DNA of 64,000 bases, taken from NCBI GenBank assembly GCA_963575645.1, contig OY754470.1:27324501-27388500 (forward strand), read 5' to 3'. The DNA is from Xanthostigma xanthostigma. Lineage: Eukaryota; Arthropoda; Insecta; Raphidioptera; Raphidiidae. Position 1 is the first letter of the stretch. Each line of letters begins with the position of its first letter. The position numbers were made by a program, and so were the translations under genes. The notes below the pieces were generated by a model. The model worked only from the letters and a program-made list of their open reading frames with translations. It did not search any database and was not told where the DNA came from. This document shows positions 59,901 to 64,000 of the stretch, piece by piece.

Positions 59901-61250
59901 AACAGTTTCTCGAGCCGCACGTCCAGAATAAGTAAAAACACAGATATATTAGAATATGTCGATTTTCTTTAGAAAGGGTTAAATATTCCGAACATATTAT
60001 GGAGGCAGGAATCTTTCCAAAGTAGGCACTAATCAGCCGCGTCATAATACTTCAGCAGTTCCAAACAGTTTCTCGAGCCGCACGTCCAGAATAAGTAAAA
60101 ACACAGATATATTAGAATATGTCGATTTTCTTTAGAAAGGGTTAAATATTCCGAACATATTATGAAGGCAGGAATCTTTCCATAGTAGGCACTAATCAGC
60201 CACGTCATAATACTTCAGCAGTTCCAAACAGTTTGTCGAGCCGCACGTCCAGAATACGTAAAAACACAGATATATTAGAATATGTCGTTTTTCTTTAGAA
60301 AGGGTTAAATATTCCGAACATATTATGGAGGCAGGAATCTTTCCATAGTAGGCACTAATCATCCGCATCATAATAATTCAGCAGTTCCAAACAGTTTGTC
60401 GAGCCGCACGTCCAGAATACGTAAAAACATAGATATATTAGAATATGTCGATTTTCTCCAAAAAGGGTTAGATTTTCCGAACATATTATGAAGGCAGGAA
60501 TCTTTCCATAGTAGGCACTAATCAGCCACGTCATAATACTTCAGCAGTTCCAAACAGTTTGTCGAGCCGCACGTCCAGAATACGTAAAAACACAGATATA
60601 TTAGAATATGTCGATTTTCTCTATAAAGGGTTAAATTTTCCGAACATATTATGAAGGCAGGAATCTTTCCATAGTAGGCACTAATCAGCCACGTCATAAT
60701 ACTTCAGCAGTTCCAAACAGTTTCTCGAGCCGCACGTCCAGAATAAGTAAAAACACAGATATATTAGAATATGTCGATTTTCTCCAGAGAGGGTTAAGTT
60801 TTCCGAACATATTATGAAGGCAGGAATCTTTCCACAGTAGGCACTAATCAGCCGCGTCATAATACATCAGCAGTTCCAAACAGTTTCTCGAGCCGCACGT
60901 CCAGAATAAGTAAAAACACAGATATATTAGAATATGTCGATTTTCTCCAGAGAGGGTTAAGTTTTCCGAACATATTATGAAGGCAGGAATCTTTCCACAG
61001 TAGGCACTAATCAGCCGCGTCATAATACATCAGCAGTTCCAAACAGTTTCTCGAGCCGCACGTCCAGAATAAGTAAAAACACAGATATATTAGAATATGT
61101 CGATTTTCTCTAGAAAGGGTTAAATATTTCGAACATATTATGAAGGCAGGAAACTTTCCATAGTAGGCACTAATCAGCCGCGTCATAATACTTTAGCAGT
61201 TCTAAACAGTTTTTCGAGCTGCAAGTAGAGAATATGCAAAAACACAGATT
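53922..61250 (-). repeat. Right satellite array, 163-bp monomer, about 45 copies
   Basis: Same monomer as the left array in reverse orientation. About 1.63 kb (ten monomers) shorter than the left array. It mirrors the left array for the outer ~1.7 kb of monomers, then variant order differs. The innermost monomer is the most diverged. Frames such as 57526-57765 are shadows. Confidence 0.95.
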
Positions 61251-62053
61251 TCAATGTGTATGGGGAAAACGAGCATTAGCGTTATTCTTTACAGCCGAAA
61301 TGGAAGAGCGCCAAAATGAGCAGAGCACTTACAGAAATATTGACAAAGCATAGACCTTTCAAATAAAAAAAAACTCATTCAAGTCGAGCGATACGTTTAA
61401 AAGTTATTGCAATTCTAAACTGGTCATCATTTTAGGTGTTGCGTTTTTTGTGCCGGTCAGTGTAGAATTGCATTTTCTTTTTTCGTATTTTTCTCGGAAA
61501 CTCGTAAAGCAGGAACGAAAATTTTTTAAGCAGGAAAAGGCACAAACGAAGCTCAATCCATCCCACCTATTTTGGTCCGTGCGGCTAACAAAGTTGCGGC
61601 TAACTTCACGCTTACCGAATTTTCTTTTTTGATTTTCTCGAGAACGGGAAAAGCAGGAACGAAATTTTTTTAAGCAGGAAAAGGCACAAACGAAGCACAA
61701 ACCAGCCGCAAGTAAAAAATGTACAAATTCCAAAAAGTTGCGGCTAGCGTGAACCTGGCCGCAGCTAAAATTTCTTCGATTTTCTCGGAAACGCGAAAAG
61801 CAGGAACGAATTTTTTTGGAGCAGGAAAGGGCACAAACGAAGCACAAACCAGCCGCAAGTAAAAAAATTACAAAATCAAAAAAGTTGCGGCTGGCGTGAT
61901 CCTGGCCGCAGTTATAAAATTTTCGATTTTCTCGGAAACGCTAAAAGCAGGAACGAAAATTTTTAAAGCAGGAAAGGGCACAAACGAAGCACAAACCAGC
62001 CCACCCATTTTGGTCCATGCGGCTAACAAAGTTGCGGCTGGTTTCACGGAGCC
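61250..62053 (-). repeat. Right terminus, mirror of 42042-42845
   Basis: Carries the same four ~147-bp units and linker in inverse order; no difference from the left terminus was noticed. The 147-residue minus frame 61404-61847 is identical to the left one, which confirms arm identity but not a protein. Confidence 0.9.
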
Positions 62054-62069
62054 ACCACCGACCATTATT

Positions 62070-62980
62070 AATTTTTAAATGAAGCTCAGTTACCTGTCAT
62101 TTCTTGAAAAACTAAATAAACCCATTCGTAAATCTTCAAGTTTTACTTGAAAAAATAAATGTGTTATCAATTCTTAAAGTTTTAATTTCAAGGAATTACA
62201 GATGAACAATCATTTGGTTAAACTGATTTTAGAGGACATTCTACAAAATAACATTTTGGTAAAGTTCTCCGTTGAATATGTTCGCTTATTTTTTGACAAT
62301 AGAGTAATGGCTGGTTTACACAGTGCGAGCTGACGTACGAGTCGGTCTGCCGAGTAGCTGCAGTACGTGTCTTACGAGTTACTCGCACGTGTGAGTTTTA
62401 CAGTCGCTTTAACATTTTTTGTTTTCACTCGCCTAGCGCCTGACAGCAGCTCGCACATCACTCGCATCGTTCATCGCATTCGGCAGTAGCTCGCCAGGCA
62501 GTTTTTTTAATCAATCACGAAATCCAGTCTCACACTGCGTTTGAAACCTAGCAAGTATCAAGCAACAAACCTAGCGCCAAAACCAACCTTGTGGGCACAT
62601 TTCAATTAATATAAAATCATATGCCTACATAATTACCATGTTTCTAAATAAAATGATTTGAAGGGAGTGCGCCCTCTCCCTAAATACGCCGATGAGTGTT
62701 ATATCATAATTAGAATACTATCGATTCAGTGAATAACATAATTTATTAACTTATTTAATATATTGACATTATCAAAAAAACATTGTAATTGTAATATTTA
62801 TGAAGAATGTTAGTTATAGTTTAAGAATTTAAACAGCATTAATATTAGTGAAGTAAACAATTATAATATTTTTAGAAAAAAAAAACAGTTTTTAAACATA
62901 GAAATACAATCTGGCGGTAAGTTTAGAGGTTTAGCCATTGGTTCTACGGAGCGGTAAACCTGCGACGATTGAATAGATCC
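62070..62980. other. Intergenic / 3' UTR stretch
   Basis: Contains a patch (62310-62560) rich in ctcgca/gagctg words with weak inverted ends (ggtttacacagtgcgagctg versus ggtttcaaacgcagtgtgag on minus), perhaps a MITE. A minus-strand AATAAA at 62747-62742 could serve the gene to the right. Confidence 0.35.
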
Positions 62981-62984
62981 TGAA

Positions 62985-63055
62985 TCACTGACGAGGGTCT
63001 GTTTTTTGTGAACAATTTTCCGAGACCTGGTTCGGGCAATTATTGCTTTCATTCA
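62985..63055 (-). CDS. Terminal coding exon of the right-edge gene
   Basis: Acceptor TTTGTGTTTCAG ends at 63056. Joined in phase 1 to the upstream exon (G|TG) it reads VNESNNCPNQVSENCSQKTD PRQ and stops at TGA (62987-62985). Another frame stays open for 63 codons from an internal ATG, but joining the upstream donor in that phase meets TGA at once, so the shorter frame is preferred. A possible poly(A) signal lies at about 62745. Confidence 0.4.
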
Positions 63056-63323
63056 CTGAAACACAAAAAATAAAATGAATCACTAGATTGTTTTTCTATT
63101 TCAAAAATATTTCGTTGTACATTTAAATAGCATATTTTTTGTAATCATTTACTTATGGATATAAAATATTTGGAAGATATTAATTATAAGTTACGTTCAT
63201 AGACGCACCAACCACTTTTAAGGTAGCAAGGCTTTTCAAAAAGTGGTGAAATGAAATTAAAAATGAATCTATGTTCCTCTCAAAATAGACACAATAAAAT
63301 GTTTTCATAACCTAATATTGAAT

Positions 63324-63533
63324 TTAAAGGCCGCTGTACACGAGGCTGGATTTACTGTTAGATTTGACTGCTAGTTGTCTAGCGCTGGTGTCCTTGATTG
63401 TTTTCATGTGCCTCTACACAGCCCCTGTTCTAATTTTAAAATCTATCTTGTGATTTCATTTCCAGCCTCGTACCAAGCCTGCCGGTCAGCAGAAGTCCAA
63501 GCAGTGTTTTCAGCCTCTGTGCAGCGGCCTTAA
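63324..63533. mobile_element. TIR MITE (about 210 bp) in the intron
   Basis: Ends aaggccgctgtacacgaggc and, on minus, aaggccgctgcacagaggct. TTAA is present at both borders (one extra A on the left), which would suit a TTAA-targeting element. It lies between the two exons of the edge gene. Confidence 0.65.
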
Positions 63534-63654
63534 GTTATTCTTTTTCATATCCAACTAGATCATGTCGGAAAATATATCCAATAACTATATATTATTATGA
63601 TTTAATTGTTTATTACTTTATTATGAACTTATAATCCAAAATATTATAACTCAC

Positions 63655-63922
63655 CCAAATTAAATGTTGAAATTTTTACGCACTGAAGGGTACAACGATC
63701 ATTTACGTCAATTATCACTAGATAAGTCCGCTCTTCCACTTGATTCATGCTGGGTGACCTCTTGGTAACATATATTAAGCGAGTATATTTTTGATGACGT
63801 GATAAATGATACACATGAACCATCTTGACAATTATTCTGAGCTTCAAAGTATGATGTATTGTCTCTAACGATGTACTAACTATACTGATACATTTACTAG
63901 CTCCTATCTCTATATAAATCAT
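63655..63922 (-). CDS. Internal (or first) exon of an unrecognised host gene
   Basis: The minus frame contains LETIHHTLKLRIIVKMVHVY, HLSRHQKYTRLIYVTKRSPS, MNQVEERTYLVIIDVNDRCT and LQCVKISTFNLG, ending at a strong donor GTGAGT (63654-63649). Composition is that of a folded globular protein and unlike the surrounding repeats, and the following acceptor and stop fit in phase. The true 5' limit is unsure: the ATG at 63922 could be a start, or an acceptor such as ATCAG near 63893 could open the exon. No family recognised. Confidence 0.45.
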
Positions 63923-64000
63923 TTTTGAAACTTTATTTTAGGCACAGGTAGATAAGTGATTTGAAACTATAGACACAAATCTTTGTTTCAAACGAATGTA

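Larger units (their letters stand above)
42042..62053. mobile_element. 20-kb foldback element with satellite arms and 9-bp TSD
   Basis: The ends are GGCTCCGTGAAACCAGCC and its complement; both flanks are accaccgac (42033-42041 and 62054-62062). The arms are inverted copies: position x on the left mirrors 104095-x on the right with no indel from the ends to about 44.58 kb, as checked on landmark variants (42248/61847, 43716/60379). Each arm is an 804-bp terminus followed by a 163-bp tandem array; a 2.1-kb spacer separates them. Drosophila FB elements share long TIRs built of tandem repeats and a 9-bp TSD; MULEs also make 9-bp TSDs. No transposase is present. Confidence 0.85.

Noticed and set aside
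42846..61250. CRISPR array or centromeric satellite as explanation of the long arrays
   Set aside because: No spacers between units, so not CRISPR; and the TSD-flanked inverted arrangement fits a transposon better than a centromere block, though the same monomer could also exist as free satellite elsewhere.
42042..62053. Assembly palindrome artefact
   Set aside because: The arms differ in length and in inner variant order, and a unique spacer and 9-bp TSD are present; a simple strand fold-back would give full symmetry and no TSD.

Overview
The window is AT-rich eukaryotic nuclear DNA from an animal, most likely an insect (a hemipteran such as an aphid is a guess). Evidence: very high repeat content, spliced gene fragments with GT/AG borders, a metazoan SMAP-type ArfGAP sequence, a FLYWCH exon, insect-style Helitrons and hAT MITEs, and (TA)n tracts. 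There are no operons, ribosome sites or CRISPR arrays. Host coding sequence is scarce; nearly everything structured is mobile DNA.

Layout. 0.1-0.7 kb: a complete small Helitron. 3.84-5.78 kb: a terminal-inverted-repeat element enclosing a three-exon spliced minus-strand gene with two homologous exons. 6-10 kb: large palindromes and dispersed repeats. 10.8-12.4 kb: a hAT MITE lodged at the stop codon of a decayed, Cys-rich (CXC-like) repeat-family gene. 13-23 kb: MITEs, tRNA-like SINE relics and an orphan FLYWCH exon. 24.44-27.72 kb: an LTR retrotransposon on the minus strand with two 538-bp LTRs that look identical, a PBS, a PPT and a 4-bp TSD. It carries no gag-pol but holds a decayed intronless copy of host SMAP, and a hAT MITE sits inside it. 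29-36 kb: long hairpin elements with a shared cassette. 34-41 kb: further hAT MITEs and dispersed repeats.

42.04-62.05 kb is the main object: a 20,012-bp foldback element with a 9-bp TSD. Each arm has an 804-bp terminus (four ~147-bp repeats plus a linker) followed by a tandem array of a 163-bp satellite (about 55 units left, 45 right, opposite orientation). A 2.1-kb spacer with no transposase separates the arms and contains its own hAT MITE.

62.9-63.9 kb: two exons of an unrecognised host gene on the minus strand, the only stretch that looks like a conventional gene, running off the right edge.

The three items most worth attention are the satellite-armed foldback element, the LTR element that transduced SMAP, and the spliced gene inside a TIR element. 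All homology and age statements come from reading the sequence by eye; no alignment or database search was run.
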